DNA from: Cyanoderma ruficeps
Lineage: Eukaryota; Chordata; Aves; Passeriformes; Timaliidae
Direction of reading: 5' to 3'
NCBI GenBank assembly: GCA_008694505.1
Contig: VZDJ01000090.1
Span: forward strand, 7,867,521-7,931,520
DNA length: 64,000 nucleotides
The notes beneath the pieces were generated by a model. That model saw only the letters and a list, made by a program, of their open reading frames with translations, did not search any database and was not told the origin of the DNA. Of this stretch, positions 27,153-42,708 are shown piece by piece. Position 1 is the first letter of the stretch, and each line of letters begins with the position of its first letter. The position numbers and the translations under genes were made by a program.

Positions 27153-28682
27153 GTAAGGCAGAGGGTGGGAAGCAAGCTTCTTCTGGCAAGCACTGGCGCT
27201 TCTGGCTTTTTCCTGTTGAGATACCTTTTTTTTTAAAAAGTCACTTCCAAAAAAGAAAAAGAGGGATGAGGACTGAGAAACAGTGAAATCCCCCAAAACA
27301 GCACCAGAAGATCTAGAAGATGTCTGGTGAATCATATACAGGGTGACTATTTCAAGCGTTAAAAACTCTCTTTAAAACAATTCCTGCAGAGGCAACAGAC
27401 GAGGAATTAACATTAAAGAAGGAGAGAGTTATGAATTACACACACTTTCCAAATGCTCGGATAAAATCATGACTGCATTTAAAGCTGTGGAAGGAGTCCA
27501 ACAGTATTGTAATATATTAGGTAGAGCTACTGCCTCTCTTTCTGCTGCATTTACATGCATATGCTATATATTAGTAGACATGTACACACACACGTCTCTA
27601 AGCATTTACTATACTTTTGAACAACTTCTGCTGTAGTTTTCAAAGCGATGTATAAATTGCCACAAACACTACTTTGCAATAAGATTATGCTATGTCTAAG
27701 AGAAAGAATTACAACTAGTTTAATTACTAACAAACTTTTCCACTCATACACGCTGCTTCCCTCTTCTGTGTCTTGCGTGCAAGTGTCAAATCACAAGAGA
27801 GCAGAACTGTCAGATTTCGATAGAAAAAACTTTTAATCCTGGTCAAACACATGATGAGTGAGAGGGTCAGAAAGCACACTGCTCTCTTCAAGGCTTATTC
27901 TGCAAGATGCTCAACAGTATTGCAGCTATTTACTCCAGAAAACAGGGAATGAAAACCAGCTCTGACGAGGCACAAAAGCACCTTGAAAGATTAGACTTAA
28001 GTGTGTTTATAATTCACACCTGCGTAGTTTGCAAAATTACACTGTCCTCTCCGTTAATTAAGGGCCAAACCCTGTCAAATCTTTGCTCATAGGAACAACT
28101 GCAATTAAGTCAATTGTACTGTCCTACTTCCAAATTGGAACTACTGTGCACTGCTCTTCAGAGTCCTGTGTGTAATTTAAAATGTTAGAAAAGTTAGACC
28201 TTAAGACCTTTAATTTCAAACTCTTCTTACAGGTAAAACATGTTTCTGTGGTATGTTTTCCTTTTCCTTAACACAAAACTAAATGCAGTTTTAGGAGAGA
28301 AGTAAGGGTTCTTTTCCCCTTTATTTGATGTTTTGAATCCCACAAAATCCTTGTTCAATTATATGTTTAGGAAAAATCAAAGCTGGTACTAACATATGCA
28401 TTGTTGTAGTATCATGCATACATGAATTTAGAGACTGAGCCGAAATATCTTGTGTGAACTTTTTAATAACTTATTTTTGGCTTTAAACATGGAGAAAATA
28501 TGAAGCAGTTATTTTCAACATGCTTCTAAAAATGTAAATATAAAGAGACATTTCATTTCAAAGATAATTCAGGTATTTGTGCATTATTAACCTGGCAAAT
28601 AGATTAAAGTCACATCCATGTTTCCAACATACTCTTTTTGTAACAAGCAAAGTTCATACCTCTGTTGAGAGAATCAGAGAAG

Positions 28683-28733
28683 AGGGCACTGTATAGTATA
28701 CAGTATAGTATATATAGTGTATAGTGTATATAT
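28683..28733. repeat. AT-rich palindromic microsatellite
   Basis: Interleaved GTATA, TATAGT and TATATA units. CTGTATAGTATACAG at 28689-28703 is a perfect inverted repeat with a one-base centre. It is probably a simple repeat able to form a small hairpin. Confidence 0.75.
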
Positions 28734-31700
28734 AGAATGAAAAGAATACTATCAACCAGAACAAATGTAATTTCACAGTACAAAAACAATGCCCCATATA
28801 TCAGTATCCTGAGCCCCTTAAAAAGTCTTCTGCTCACTATTCTGTCATATCTCCAGAGTCCTCGCAGTTTTAAAAAGATTACTTAGTTTTCTAAATATCC
28901 ACTGTCAAGTTATAAAGTAGAAAACTTAGCTATGTTATGAATAGATGTGCTGGGAACCAAAGTGACATTCTTCAAGAAGTGTGTCTGAGTAGAAAGGATG
29001 AGTTGAGGAAGTCGAAAGACTACAATATGGCAAAGAAAAAGTATTAACTGGAATGCTATGCATGCAATAAATTTGATAAAAGCACTAAGTAAATAAGGAA
29101 AAAATCTCCCCATAGGTAAGAGACAATTTCAGCTGCTCCAAATCCAACAAAGAAGGGTGACTTCTATCACTAATCACTGCTTTAGCAATATCTAAAGTAC
29201 CATCTGTACTCTGAGTACTGCTAGCCTAAAACAAATCATGACATTTATCAAAAGCCAGAACTCTACTTCCCACAGTCTGTCTTCCTCAGATTAAAAGGGA
29301 AAACATTCTTCACTTAATACTTACAGGACCAATTTTGCTCTCATTTATGCTGGTAAAACTCCAAAATAATTAGTTGGAGGGATACCAATTAAACTGTCTC
29401 ACTGCTGTTTTTCCCCCCCGCCACCTCTGTATTACACTCCTTTATTATATCAGATTTCTTAACAAGTTTTGGGTATTAATTGAATGGTATTCCTAATTTT
29501 AAGTGATTAAAATGCTAGCTTCTTTCAATTAAAAGGAGACAGTGAAAGAGAAGAATCATCACGTAACTCAGTCTCAATTGTGTTTCTTCATCTAAATTTC
29601 TTTTTATAGTAATTTATCACAATGTCCAATGTGAAAACATTTTAAGAACAAATATATCCTCCAGAAATGAAAGTCAACTTCCTATCAAACTGCATTGACC
29701 CTTTGTTCCTTTCCCGTCACTTCCCTTTCCTCCACTGACAAACATCTGCTGACAGCAGAATTTTTGGATATTTGATCCAGAAGACAAGGGATAGTTTCTA
29801 TTCCCCATCAGTATTAGTATAATCAAATTATTTCTTGATCTGTGCTGAGCAACAGAATTTTCATACTATTTACCTAATACTATGATGAATTACGAATTTT
29901 GCACTTGTCATGGGATTAAAAAAAAGCGCCTGGTTTTACTCCCAGTGAGTTTCCCCTCTGTGGCAGATCTGAAAAGCCTGCTACTTTTCTTCACGAGAAA
30001 TTCTTTACCACATGTAGTTTGGCATGGGCAGCTGAGCAACTACAGCTCCTCTGGACCTTTCCTATGAGCGGCTGTTCTCAAATCTTGGGTGTGGTAGTAC
30101 CTGAATAAAGTTAATTAAAAAAGCAATTAAAATACCTAAGTCAGAGAATCCTAAGGAGTTTACAATGCAGGAAGACATATCTTTAAAAACAATTGTATAA
30201 AACTGTAGTTCTCTCTCATTAATAGTTTCCCTCAACACTTTATCTTTAGTTTACTTTATCAACACTTTATCAACACCAAGTTGATTTGAACTGAGAAATT
30301 GTGTCTTAGCAATAATTTTTAATTGCTTAGAGTTTTTTTTTCATACTAAATAGATTCTGCTGTAGCACCCTTAGGGTTTAGGTTGAGCTTCTTGATGTAG
30401 TTGAACCATTCACTAAACTGTATTACTCAGCTCCAAGAAGGTAAAAATCACTGCTGAAAAGTTCTAAATATAGTGCACAGTCTTGCGATTTAAGTGAAGT
30501 AATGGACACTTTGACTCTTAACACCTCTCAGTACATTATGCTGATTTTGAGGTTTGCTGTGTTTTCTGTCAAGAACACAGAAATCACTTTGATTGCATGT
30601 CCAGTGCACCATGATGTTCCTGAAGTTCAGTAGCTGCACCAATGGAGCACTCTCAGGCAGTTACAGCTCACTTCTCCAGAGGGTTCACAGTTTCTAGCAG
30701 AATATATTTGAAGAGTTTTCTGATGCAGTCTGTAGCATCAGTTCAAAAAAAGACGAAAAACACCTCCCAAAGCAATTGTTCCTCAGCAGGGCTGATGTGA
30801 CTGTGAAGAGGTGAATGCTCATGCAAACAACACATGCTGAACACCCAACAACATGATTGTAGAACCCTCTTTTAACAGCAATATGGAAATATTGGGGGTG
30901 AAAGTTCAACCCAACCTTGCCATACATGCAACATTTCCACACAACTCAAAACCATAACCTTGGTCATTCAAGCTGATAAATGCGTGTACTTTTTGCCTGT
31001 TGCAGAAGTCACACCTGCTGCTGCTCATGGTGCACATGACGATGATGTAACACAGCTGCTTGACTTCAGCCTCAGCCTGGGCAGGTGACCACCAGAGAGT
31101 GGCTGCTGAGGCAAAGCAGCAGAACTTGAGCCATTCTGCTTCATGCTGCATGCTCAAAGGAGCTGAAAAACCAGAGCCCACAACCACCTAACTGCTCATG
31201 CCCAAACTTCCCAAAGTTTTACAGACATACGTCAGGTAGGGTGCACAAAGCTCTAGTGAACATGTCTGAAAACGTGGAAGGGAAAAAGTCCACTCTTGAC
31301 AAGAAAAACACTCATCTTGCATATGTGTCAGGGATGTGAAACAATACATCAGCCTTCATTGTCCTTTATAGATTTCCAAAGGCCTGGGAAGGAACACAAC
31401 AATTGCACTGAAATGATGGATAGAGTTTTGAAGATCTGCCTTAAACCTAATCTTCAAAACATTTTCTTTCAAATTCATTGCACACAGCTGATTTTAAAGT
31501 TTGTCTTTATTTATTAGAGACACAAAGCTTATCTAGTGTTTGCATAGCAACTATCGCAATGACAGAGTAAGAAAATGAAGAAAGATTTGAAAAACTGAAA
31601 TGAAGCAACATGATGCTACTGCCATAAAAAAACCACATAAAACTGGCTGCTTAAAAATAGAAAGTAATGCACTTATAAAATTCACATGTTAATTACACAA

Positions 31701-34700
31701 TGAATTTCAGCACATGGACAAAACTATCTAGTTAAGTTTGAGCTGACTGAATTGTGTCAGCTTTCAATGGATTGAATCTTTTTTTGGTACAATTTATACA
31801 GTTTTCAGTCATTAAGTCTAATTATGAAGAAAATTAGGAAATTTTATCACATGTAAGTTTTGCCTACCTGAAACTAACGTCACCCATCACATTCTCAAAC
31901 ATGATTCTATTCTACTTAGCCAAAAGAGGTTTCTCAGAAGAAGCCTAATAAATGCCACAGTTGTTTTTATTTTCAATTTCAAAATGCTACCCCCTGGTCA
32001 AGCACATTCTACACCTCAGAAGAGCCATTCTGCTACCAAAAAAATATCCATACCAAAAAAAAAGAAAAGTGATTTATACTGGTCACATAAACCCTACGGT
32101 GGAACAACACCACATTTGAAGCAGCCAATCCCTAATCTAAATATCTGAAATCCAGTACTGAACACACTAACCTGGATGTAGGAAGGTGTGGGAAAAAAAT
32201 GCAGTGCTCAAGTGTTAATGCTTAAATCTGAAACATTTTTCTTAACTTGCAAAATACTACTATATACTCTTTCATGTAAAGAGAGAAGTTTTTTAATTAG
32301 CAGCCAAAAAACTAAATTCCCAAAATACTGAATTGTCTTCAATGAAAAGGCCACCAGGAACCTTAGCAGCCCTAAAACCGCTAAAATCTGTGTTTCTAAG
32401 GACATATGTAATATATAAATGAGCATGTTCATTTGTATGCATATGAGTAAGCAGAGCAGGGGGATGAAAGCCTGCCCAGCGAAGTCAGCAAGTCCAGCTT
32501 CACTGCAGGCCGATTGCAGAGGACAAATAGCTGCTGCCTACCAGGGTGGTGCGGGGACGACACCCACTGGTGGAGAATGCTTAGTTAGGCTTGTGCTGGG
32601 AGATTCACACATCGGTTCCCTTTCGGCAAAGCAGCAAACAGCTGACACAGTCAAGCTTATGCACCTTGCTAACCCATACAAAGGAGGAGGGAGGAAAACG
32701 TAGCCTGGTATACAAAGGAGCAGCCACTTTGGAAAGATAGGGTCTTCTTGGCCCTGCTTTGTTCCCACCGGCACCTGGTGCTCTACAGGATTACTGTCGT
32801 CTCTGTAAATACCAAAATTTCCTTATTTCAGTCAAGATTAACTGGGTGGGAGGAGTCAGAAATTGACATTGCAAACTTCTTATAACTTGTAAATCACCCC
32901 CTCATATATCTAGATTAAAGCAGTTAACTAAACAACTTGCAAGTTCTGTCTAGAGAGACCTCTTAATTTTCAGCATTTGAAACCACAATATAAATTAATG
33001 ATAAAAGCTAAAATGTATTACATCAGAAACATACTGTACATTAAAGCATGCTGCAGCTCCTTCATTTTCAGTGACATCTGAAACAAGAAACTAGAACCTG
33101 AATACCACAGACCATCAGCCAAGAGGCAAGGAAAGAGATCAAGTAGGGCATGTAGCCAAATGTCACCTAACGATACTGAGTTATAAATCAGTTTGGGGTA
33201 CACTAACAAGGCACAGAATGTTCGACTGAATTCACAGTTCCTTAAAGAACAAGGAACACAAAGTCTTCATATGAAGGCACAAGGGAAGCATACATGCACG
33301 TGACCCTTCTCTTTCCTAAAAAAGCCTTTTCCTATGACAGTTTTTGAAAGGCAAAGAGCACTGGAAAAAAGCTAAAGATGGAAAAAGTATCTCTCTTGGC
33401 TTTAGGAAGACTACTCAGACCAATTTTAAAAGAAATCACTGATCACGGAAATGCAAGAACTAGTTAAATCTACATTTTTCATCCCGACAATTTCAGTTTT
33501 TTTTCCTTAGGAAGTAGAGAAACATTTATTTTACAGAGCAAGGAAGTAACTCCAGCTGCTTGAACACACATGCAAGTAGCTAAAAAACCCAAAACACCAC
33601 AATCACCCTAAACACTGCTTTTGGCACTCTGAGTAGACATACGACTACAGGATCCAATTTCTTTTACTCTTAAGCAGGGTATTTGGTCTTTAACACAGTG
33701 AACAACTAAGGCTGCACAAAAATGGAAAAATCTTACTTCAACACATCATAATCAACAGGCCTGAGAGTAAAAGATGTTCTTCAGTTACACAATTCATCAC
33801 AGGTAAAGAAGCTACTTAAAGTATCATTTGCTATTGAACTGTAAATTAAATCTGTGAAGTAAACCTTGGTTAGAACTATAACCATTAAAAAAAAAATTCA
33901 AACTATCATCTTCAGATTTCCAATGTAGCTTCCTGTCCTGTAGTCTAAAACAATGTGTTAGTCCTCTTTGAAGAGGATCAGTTTGGAGAAACCATGTAAA
34001 CTTCAATGCTGAAGCAGAGCACCTTTGCCCAGGATTAAGATGTTTTTAGACAAAACATGCATTGAAGTTGCACCTTTAGATAATTCACTAAGTGCTCCCA
34101 GGTCTGTGTGGCCAGAGGCCTAGAGGGAGAAAACACAACTTTGAAACATTCAGCAGGTTTACAGCAGATAGCAAGAAAATGAATTATCTGCCAGGTCGCT
34201 AGGTCACCAGAGCTATAGAGGTTCAGTACCCAGAAGCAATCTGTAATGCATAAGCAAAGGTTCCAGTACAATTTCCAAAGGTCACAGAGTACAAACCAGG
34301 AAACTAGCAGGAGTCTTCATTGCTTGTAGCTTCAAAGCCAAGTTTAGCTAGTTAACCCAGCCACAATGCATTGCTGCCATCTCTCACCTGTGCCTCCAAT
34401 GTGAATGCTGGCCAAGCCTATCTTAGAGAAAATGGACACCCTCACATTATCAGGTCTATGGGAAAAGATGCATGTCTAGCTTCAAAATGAAACTTCTGTT
34501 CGAAATTAACATTACTGCTGTTAACATTATTACTTACAGTCTTGGCTACCAGAAAAAGTTGCAACTGCATTAGCAAACCTGATAAAAGCCTCAACTGCAC
34601 TGCTTTGTGCAACTTAGCATCAGAGGAAATTTAAATACCTCAAGCTAAATTTGCAGTAACAATTAAGATTTAAGCTTTCTGACAAAAAAGAAGAAATGAG

Positions 34701-37700
34701 GCGCCACCCAAGCCCAGTTTCAAACACTCAGAGTTTATTAAACACATACACAGAGCTTCTTCAGGAAATAAGCACACCAGAAAAAGGGCTTACTTTTGTC
34801 TGATAATGTATATATATAATAAAGATTTATGGGTTTGAACAGAACAGAACCCTCAAAAAGTAATGGAATTTGAATCTTCCTGCAAAGCAGTGACACCTAT
34901 ATAATTTCTGAGGAATGAATGTTTGTCTAATTGTTTACAACCAGCCTCATTCCTCCAAATAATGGCAAACTCTCAGTCTTCCCTAACAGTGCCACTCAGC
35001 ACTAAAATATCTTTCTTTAATTTACCATGTTTAATCTATGTCGTTTAAATCCCAATTTCAGCACATAAATTCTTGTACACTGAGCATGAAGAGTGCATAA
35101 TAAAGTTTGCAGACAAGTTTCACCTGTCTAGAAGCAAGTGGCCACTGAGCAGCTTATCCAGGGCTGGCAGCATGAGTAGGATGCCTTCAGTTCAAAAGAA
35201 TCAGCGAGCATGGCAGTATGGAAAGTTCTATATTTTTCCACTGTTGATGACTGATAAGGCCATGGTTAGCATAAGATAGGCACAGTGCCTACTCTGCCCA
35301 TGGATGAAAATGCAGTGCCAGACATTTATTTTTATACAAAATGTGTGTTAAAATTATTTTAGAGAACATCTAGTTCCTGTAAATGTTATGGGAAAATGAC
35401 ATTTACAACTAACTGGTCTCCTCTGAGTAACATGATGTGGCTGAGTGCCATTTTCTGTCATACCAAAAATATTAACTAATTGAAGTTAAAAAAAGTTTGT
35501 ATAAATTAGATCCTTGCACAATTATGCCCAATTCTGGTCAAGACAGCAGCACCAGAACTGCCTCAGGTGCATCATATACCAGAACAGCACCTATTCTCCC
35601 ACTTGTGCCCCCCTCCAAAAACATTCTACAAAAGAGGCCCACCCTGAACCTACACACTATGATGTTACATACAGAATAAAAGAAATTCACAGAATATACC
35701 TATAGAAATTGCTTAAAGAAAACTCAGACTGTTCTCTTAACATAAAGCAGTGTAAAAATATGACTTAAGGGTTACAAACTTACACCAAGCTGAAGCAACT
35801 GGCTCAGGCAGAGAATCAGAACTTCGGCAAACTCCTCAATCAACTGAAGGACGCAGAGTAAATAACCAAGACAAAAACTCACACCTCCAAATATTACTCT
35901 TCCATCAATAGTAAACACAGCATAGCAGTGATAGCAAATTAGTATTTGCCTTACACAAACCAAACACATGTGGCTGGGATTATCAGTCTAGTAGCAGCCT
36001 CACCAGAACTATCCACAACTCAGGCAAGCTGCACTGCCTCGTTTGTGCCTAATCTTTCCATGGGGATTGGGGGTGAAGACAGGCCAAAGGACAGTTTTCA
36101 GGAGCTGAGTTAACTCCTGCAAGAGGTTTTCACTTGGTGAATCCTAGCAGGAGGCTGCAACGTTATCAATTTCTAGTACTGATGCTCAGAAGAGAAAATG
36201 CAAACCCATCCACCTGCCCACGGGGTAAGGGGTGGACTAAGCCTTGACCAGTTTATCTCTGCAGTATTGAGTGTTTTATCACACTGGTGATTTTAAAAAC
36301 ATCTCAGTAACTGTGGCCAAGCAATAACAATAACATTCTATCAGGAATAACACTTAAAGTATACACTTAAAACAAAACTCAGATTCATAAAGACACACGA
36401 TTTCTCCCATCAATTTAACTTGTTAGCATGTAACATCAAATATCAAATGCAATCATTTCAATGACACTGTTGTTTAAAAATCACAAATTACACAAACCAC
36501 TAGCTGTTTGGATTTATTTTGTGTAATTACTATATTAAAAACCTATTTCGATTAATAATAATCCTCAAAATCTGTTACAGCAAGTTAACGCCGTTTTTAC
36601 ATTTTAATAAATCTGATGATCAGGCACAAAATTTCACTTGTTAAAGATGAAGACAAGACAGAAGCAGGACCTGAATTAGTAACTGAACAGTTCTGCCTCA
36701 GTCTTGTTGCTTTGACCCCTGTACCACATCTCTTGTCATTCATCTTTCCATTTCCTTCAGAAAGCTTTGCATCTGCAAAACTATAATTTGCTGGCTGATG
36801 CAAATTTCAAGAGTTCCAAATTCTGGTGTTGCATCTGAAATTACTGGCTTTATTTCTGACTTTACAGGCAGTGTGATGGGAGACATTGAGAGAGATGGAG
36901 GATCAAGGGGAAGGTGGTGAATATGCACTATGGCAATATAAAAAAACCCCTCCAAATTACTAACAAAACCTAACTGCTGTTCCTGTGAGCTGGTTACCTT
37001 GTTCAGGTATTTAGATTCAGAACAGAAGAGGATTAAGTCATGCTGCATGCACAATCATATGGCATTGAAATGCCAACAGTAATAGATACTGACTTCAAAG
37101 AATACCTGAAATAGCTGTTAAATCTAGAAAGTAGAAAGAAGAAAGCAGAGTACATCTCAAAAGCAGTGACACATCAGAGTCCAGCTCACAATTCATTGTG
37201 CCATCTTTTCTAATAAGCTGAATGCTGGGACCGAGAAATTTTAAGGCTAACTTCAAGTAAAGGTCATTAATATTGTGGTCTTCTCATCTTAGTGTTCATT
37301 TAAAATGTTTTCAGGATAAGCAGTCAAGTCAAAAAACAAACCAAAAACCTGCCAACAATTTAATAGGCCAGAGTCTTCTTCACTCCCACCTAAGAATCCC
37401 ACCCCCACCTCCCTATCATAATCTCAAACACTGTAGATGGCTGCCATTAGATTAGAAATGAACATCAGAATGAATAATTATCACACTGACATTGAAATCC
37501 TTACTGCCACAGAAAGCATTAATGCTTTTTACACAACAGTGATGTTTTGATAGGTGACTTCCAAGAACATCTAGATAAGGAAAGAATGTAGTTAAAGATA
37601 CATTTTTTTTTCTTAAACTGAGGTTTCATAATAAAACAAAATCGAATTTTAGTGCTGAAGTAAAATTACTTGAACTGAAAGTTAATCCAGTCTTAAATCT

Positions 37701-39275
37701 TAAATTAACCAATATAAATTTGTTAAAAGTTTCTCACAGCATTTACTGTCACTGAATTTGCACAGGATTTCATAACATTCATGAGTGCCAATATCCCTGT
37801 ATCACCAGTATGAGTATTCAGCAGCTTAGAAGTTGTGAAAGCATGGTCAAAAATAACATCAGTGTTCCAGAATAATTAATTTTTAGAAGTATATATTATC
37901 TACATATGTTTATTCAGCATCACAGGTAAATACATCTGGTTATCCATGTGAAATTTTGTCCATTAACCCAGAACTGGCAATACCATTCATCTTCTATGAC
38001 TTTTATTAAGACTTGTAAAGCAAGTCAGCATTTTCAGCATCAGATAAAATGATAATTACTTTGTGATAATCTATGAAGTAATAAGAACTCACACCCCCCC
38101 TCATTAAAAGTTCTCATTTTATAAAATAAATTTCCTTATTGGGAAATTTGCCTTACACAGTCTCTTGCAGTCGAGACACCCTTTGTGGAGGTTTGCATCC
38201 TAGCATAAATGAATTCTTTGAAATTTACAGATGTAAATTAACGTAATGGAAAACAAATTTTAAAGAAAGCCTTCACATTCTGTTGGGAAGTGCTGACTGA
38301 TTCAGATGAAACCAGCAGATTACACAACAGCTATGGTATGTTGTTGCTGCTGTAATTTCAAAGGCTTTTGACTTTCTTTATGACAGGGGGAAAAAGAAGC
38401 ATTAATAAAGATAATAGAGAGCCATAAAAAAGCTCTAACATGTCTTCATGAAAACTGCACATCGATAAATAGAACTGTAGGCAAAGGAAAATAAAAATTA
38501 AAAAAAAAGCATAGCCACCCCAAGACCAGAAATACTTCAACAAACACAAATTTTGTTTCAATGAACTGTGGAAGGCACAGACTGGCTTTCTTACAAAAAT
38601 AAATGTGTAACTGTACTGGTGTCAAAAAATTACAACAACTTGTAAGATTTACCAGAAATGATGAAGCATGTTTCTTCTCTTATTAAAGGCCAGACCATGT
38701 CTTATTGCTAACTGGGAAGAGTGCCTCAAAGGAAGAGGCATGACTTCATCCACATTTAAAAGCTTTCAGCTTAAAGCTTTTATTTGCTTCGTACCAGGGA
38801 AAATTCAAGCGTATGTCCAAAAACTTTAGAAGTAAGTCTCCCTCGTGTAATAACCTGTAGAACCTCTCATAAACCATGTCTTTCATCTGGGGAAGGGTGA
38901 AGAGCATGACCTAGTCAAAAATATGTATCTTTATGATTTCAAAAACAAAAGAATCACAGAAACTAAAAATCACTGCAGAATGGTCTGATACAGATATTGA
39001 CAATATGTACATTAAAAACTCCACAAGACTTCAGTGAAAGACAAAAACTGAGCTTTGAAAACCATCATTGATTTCACTTGCATCCTTAGAAGACAGACTT
39101 TCCTAAAGTTACCACTACAACACCACTTAAACAAAAAATCATAACTTTTATTCTTATTATTCAAAGAATAATGATTCATTCCAGAACAAACTAAAAAAAA
39201 AATTAAAAACAACAGTGTTGCAACCTCAGCCTCCAATACTTTCTTTGGTTTCTGTGAAACTCAAAAGAAAAGCTG

Positions 39276-39287
39276 CCCCCCCCCCCC
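39276..39287. repeat. Poly-C run (12 C)
   Basis: An uninterrupted C homopolymer inside the intron, G-rich on the minus strand. No other feature is associated with it. Confidence 0.9.
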
Positions 39288-42200
39288 TTAGAATTCTGTA
39301 AAAACATAAATTAAACAATGTCCATGTAATACAGGTCACCTCAGGAAAATGGAAAGTCCCTCTTAAAGACAAAATGTTATGACATGACACCAGGACACTG
39401 AACTGTTACGGGAGTCTCCACATCTTGCAAAGAATACAGTCATTATGTTGCAAAATATAATGTAGTGTAGCTGAAGCTATATGCACTTGGAAAAAATGAG
39501 GAAAAACAAGACAACACAATTGAATACACAGCGTCAACACCAAGAAGCTGTAGCCTGCATACTGAGGGAAACAACTACAATGAACAGAGGAGAGCTGAGA
39601 AATACAATTCCTTCCAGGAAATAAAGGAGCAGTTAACTGGTATTGCAAATAAGCCACAATAAAGCAATAATTTATAACAGAAGCTCTGAAGTAATAAGAC
39701 ACTGCCCTGACTCTCTTTCACTACCTATCAATCATATTCATAAAAACAATTTCCAGTGTCTGTTTTTGCTGGCCTCAATTCAGAAAGGGTTGTTATAGTC
39801 CTGTGAAATCAACGGCCTAGAGTTGTGTAAAAGCTTTGTCTAAATGATATACCTACCTTTGCCTAATACAAAATTACATGATCATGAAATTTAGCTGGCA
39901 AAGAAAATGATAAAAATATTTTATTGGATAGGGGAGTGCCTGTTCTTTTTAAAAAAATATTATTTATGTAAGCCAACTTTTTTGACCTTTGCATATTTTT
40001 CAGTAAAATTGCTCTCTCAGATACTCTGGATACTGTTCTTCAGGAAGACAGTATTTTGGATGAAGTTAGCACAAAGCATTTTTACCCTGTCACCGAAGTC
40101 ACTAAGAGCTATTATCTGTTAAAGCACTTCTTCAAGCACGTGACTTTTTAATTCAGATTATATACATAACCAAGCACTCACCCACAGAACTCTGGTTCCA
40201 AAAAACAACCCTGACCAAAATGAAGCAATTAATTTAGGAACACAAGCAAACAAATAAACAACACCAACTCCCCCAAACATTTTAGGGCCCTCTTCCATTC
40301 CTAAGTGCATATGTGCAGACACAGTTTCTGTGACCTACTGAACCATGAAACAGGAACCCAGCAGCCAAGGAAAATTCTTTGCAAATATTAACAGACTCCC
40401 AGTTGACTTCTTAAAATATCAATGTTTATCTAAGAAATCATTATCTATTCAGCACCGTTAAGGGCTTTTTCTATATAGGACTTTATGACTAAGCCTACAG
40501 TTATCAAAACCAAGTGAAAACAATTAATGACACTGCATCAAAAAATATACCATGCTTAATACATTCCTTTTTTCTTTCTGGAAACATGTTAAAATCCTTT
40601 AACTCCCAGTTGCTGCACTATGCTCTTAACTTCAACCAAGTGATTTTATAGAAGTATTTTTTAACAATTAAATAGATCTCAGTTATTGCAAATATTTGCT
40701 TGTGAGTCTGTTTGAATCTTAAAACTGCATTTTGTCTTTTGAATGAAGGGATCATTTTTAGATACCCAAAGTCTTTTGGCATGACCAAAGAAACAGGCTC
40801 TCTTGAAAATCCTTACACAACAATCCAGGTACCAGTAATATAGGGACTTTTGATCAAATAGTCCATGCAACACCGACTTTATCAGACTTGGCACAATTGT
40901 CAACTTATTTTATTCATTATTTATGCACAATTATCTTACTTGAATCATAAAAAATTTAGACAGCATCTCAATGAAAATTACAATTGTTTGTTACTATTTG
41001 GCCCAAGAGCTTCTTTCCAAAGCAATTTAAGAGGCATGACTTGCTGCATCATTAGAGTTTCATTTGGCCAGAGAGATATCAACTAGTTAATATGCAAGTG
41101 CTGGGTAAAACACTGATTACCTGAGGTATTAATGACTGCAGCTAGATCCGCCTTAAAAAAATAAATTACAGTGAAGCAAGCTAAAATGAATCAAATGCTA
41201 AAGTCCAAGTAACCATATTAATATGTCTTAACTTCATGCACCCACAAAGCCCGAGTTCATTCCAGATGAAATTGTTAGTTGTACTTCTGTTATGGCTTTA
41301 TAGCTATGGCAACGGTAAATCATCAATTGAACTTCACTACTAAAGCATTCAGAGACAAGGGTGGGGAGGGAAAAACGATTTTTACACTAAAAAGAATTAG
41401 AACTGAAAGTAGCACTGAAAAGGGGAGAAAGTCTATATACCATGAACACAGTAAAAAGCTGCCTTTGAGATGGTGCAGTCCTCCCCCCATTTATTTGTTC
41501 TGTCAACCAGAACCATTCTTTCAAACTCATTTCACAAACCTCTCCTTTTCTACATTTTCATATCTGTTTCCCCCATTACGTTAATTAACTGTTGTACAGA
41601 ATGTGTGACTGCTTCAAGTCTTTGATGTTTATGGCTGCTTCCCATTCTGTTAATTTTTCATACAAAGCATTTAATTACATTCAACATAGTGCAACTTAGG
41701 CACTAAAATAGAAACAGTAAGGACTATGAAGATGTCACAAGAAATCTTATTGTCATGGATTTCTATACAACATCACCATTAAATCAGACGAGTTGGGTGG
41801 ACAGTTGTACAATGGCAAGGACTTCCTCTCCCTGTGCAGGAAAATTACATTGCTCCCAAAGGGGATGCTGCTGAGGCAACCTATTGCCCAGGAATATATG
41901 CCTTCAGTCAGTCAACAGGTAATTAAAAGCTGTGCAAAGGAGGCCCTCATCTAAGCTCTTCCTGAACGAAAAGGGGAGGCTGCAACAGGAACTTGTCAGT
42001 GGGAAGCTATAAAGACTCATCACTTGGACATGGACATCACAGTAGTGATCACAGACAAATGTGGAACAGGAATCCTGTGCTTCAGCAGCAACTTACAGCT
42101 GCCATCATATTTGAGAGGGGGAAAAAATAAGGTTTAATGGGTGCTTATTTATTTTGTACAAGTACTGTCTTGATAACCACATCATTTCCTTCACATGATC

Positions 42201-42708
42201 TACACAACTGAGTCTGTGCCATTCTTATGAGCAACATACAAATTCTAATTCTTTATTACTTCAACCTAGGCTTTTCAGAATTTGTTTAATACCAGAATAT
42301 ATTTATCTTGGCTGTAGGAAAAATGTAATTGAAAGGAGGCATATGTGCTGGCCAAACCTAATCCTACTTTAGGCAAACTCCACAAGCATCTCCTTGACAA
42401 AGAAAAGTCTACAAAAGAACCTAAGAAGTTGAGGTATTTGGAGGTTTCTTAGGATATTACATAAACACACAACCTTATCCCAAGTCTCTTGCAAATTAAG
42501 TATGTTGCATCCCAATAGAGACTGAGTGTTAACAAAAACTTGCAAAACTAATTTTGGAAAATCATCATGAAAACCTTCAAGGATCATGCAGAAGCAGGGT
42601 GGCACCGAGGCATATCTGCCAATCCAGACCTAACACACATTAAGACATTTGGGCTTTGTTAAGTTCAAAAGGCACAACTGAATATCTGTTTATCTGCCGA
42701 CTGCATTT

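Larger units (their letters stand above)
26521..27160 (+). promoter_or_regulatory. FILIP1L: CpG-island promoter, probable internal FILIP1L promoter
   Basis: This is the only strongly GC- and CpG-rich segment in the window. CpG density peaks at about 26920-27150. It contains, in order, a GC-rich minisatellite, a palindromic TATA/CArG element, a CRE-like site and a short GC-rich exon-like segment with a strong splice donor. All are oriented toward the large FILIP1L coding exon 16 kb downstream on the same strand. From general knowledge, human FILIP1L has a CpG-island promoter for its short isoform; assigning this island to that role is inference. It could also serve an unrecognised noncoding transcript or fire in both directions. 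Confidence 0.65.
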
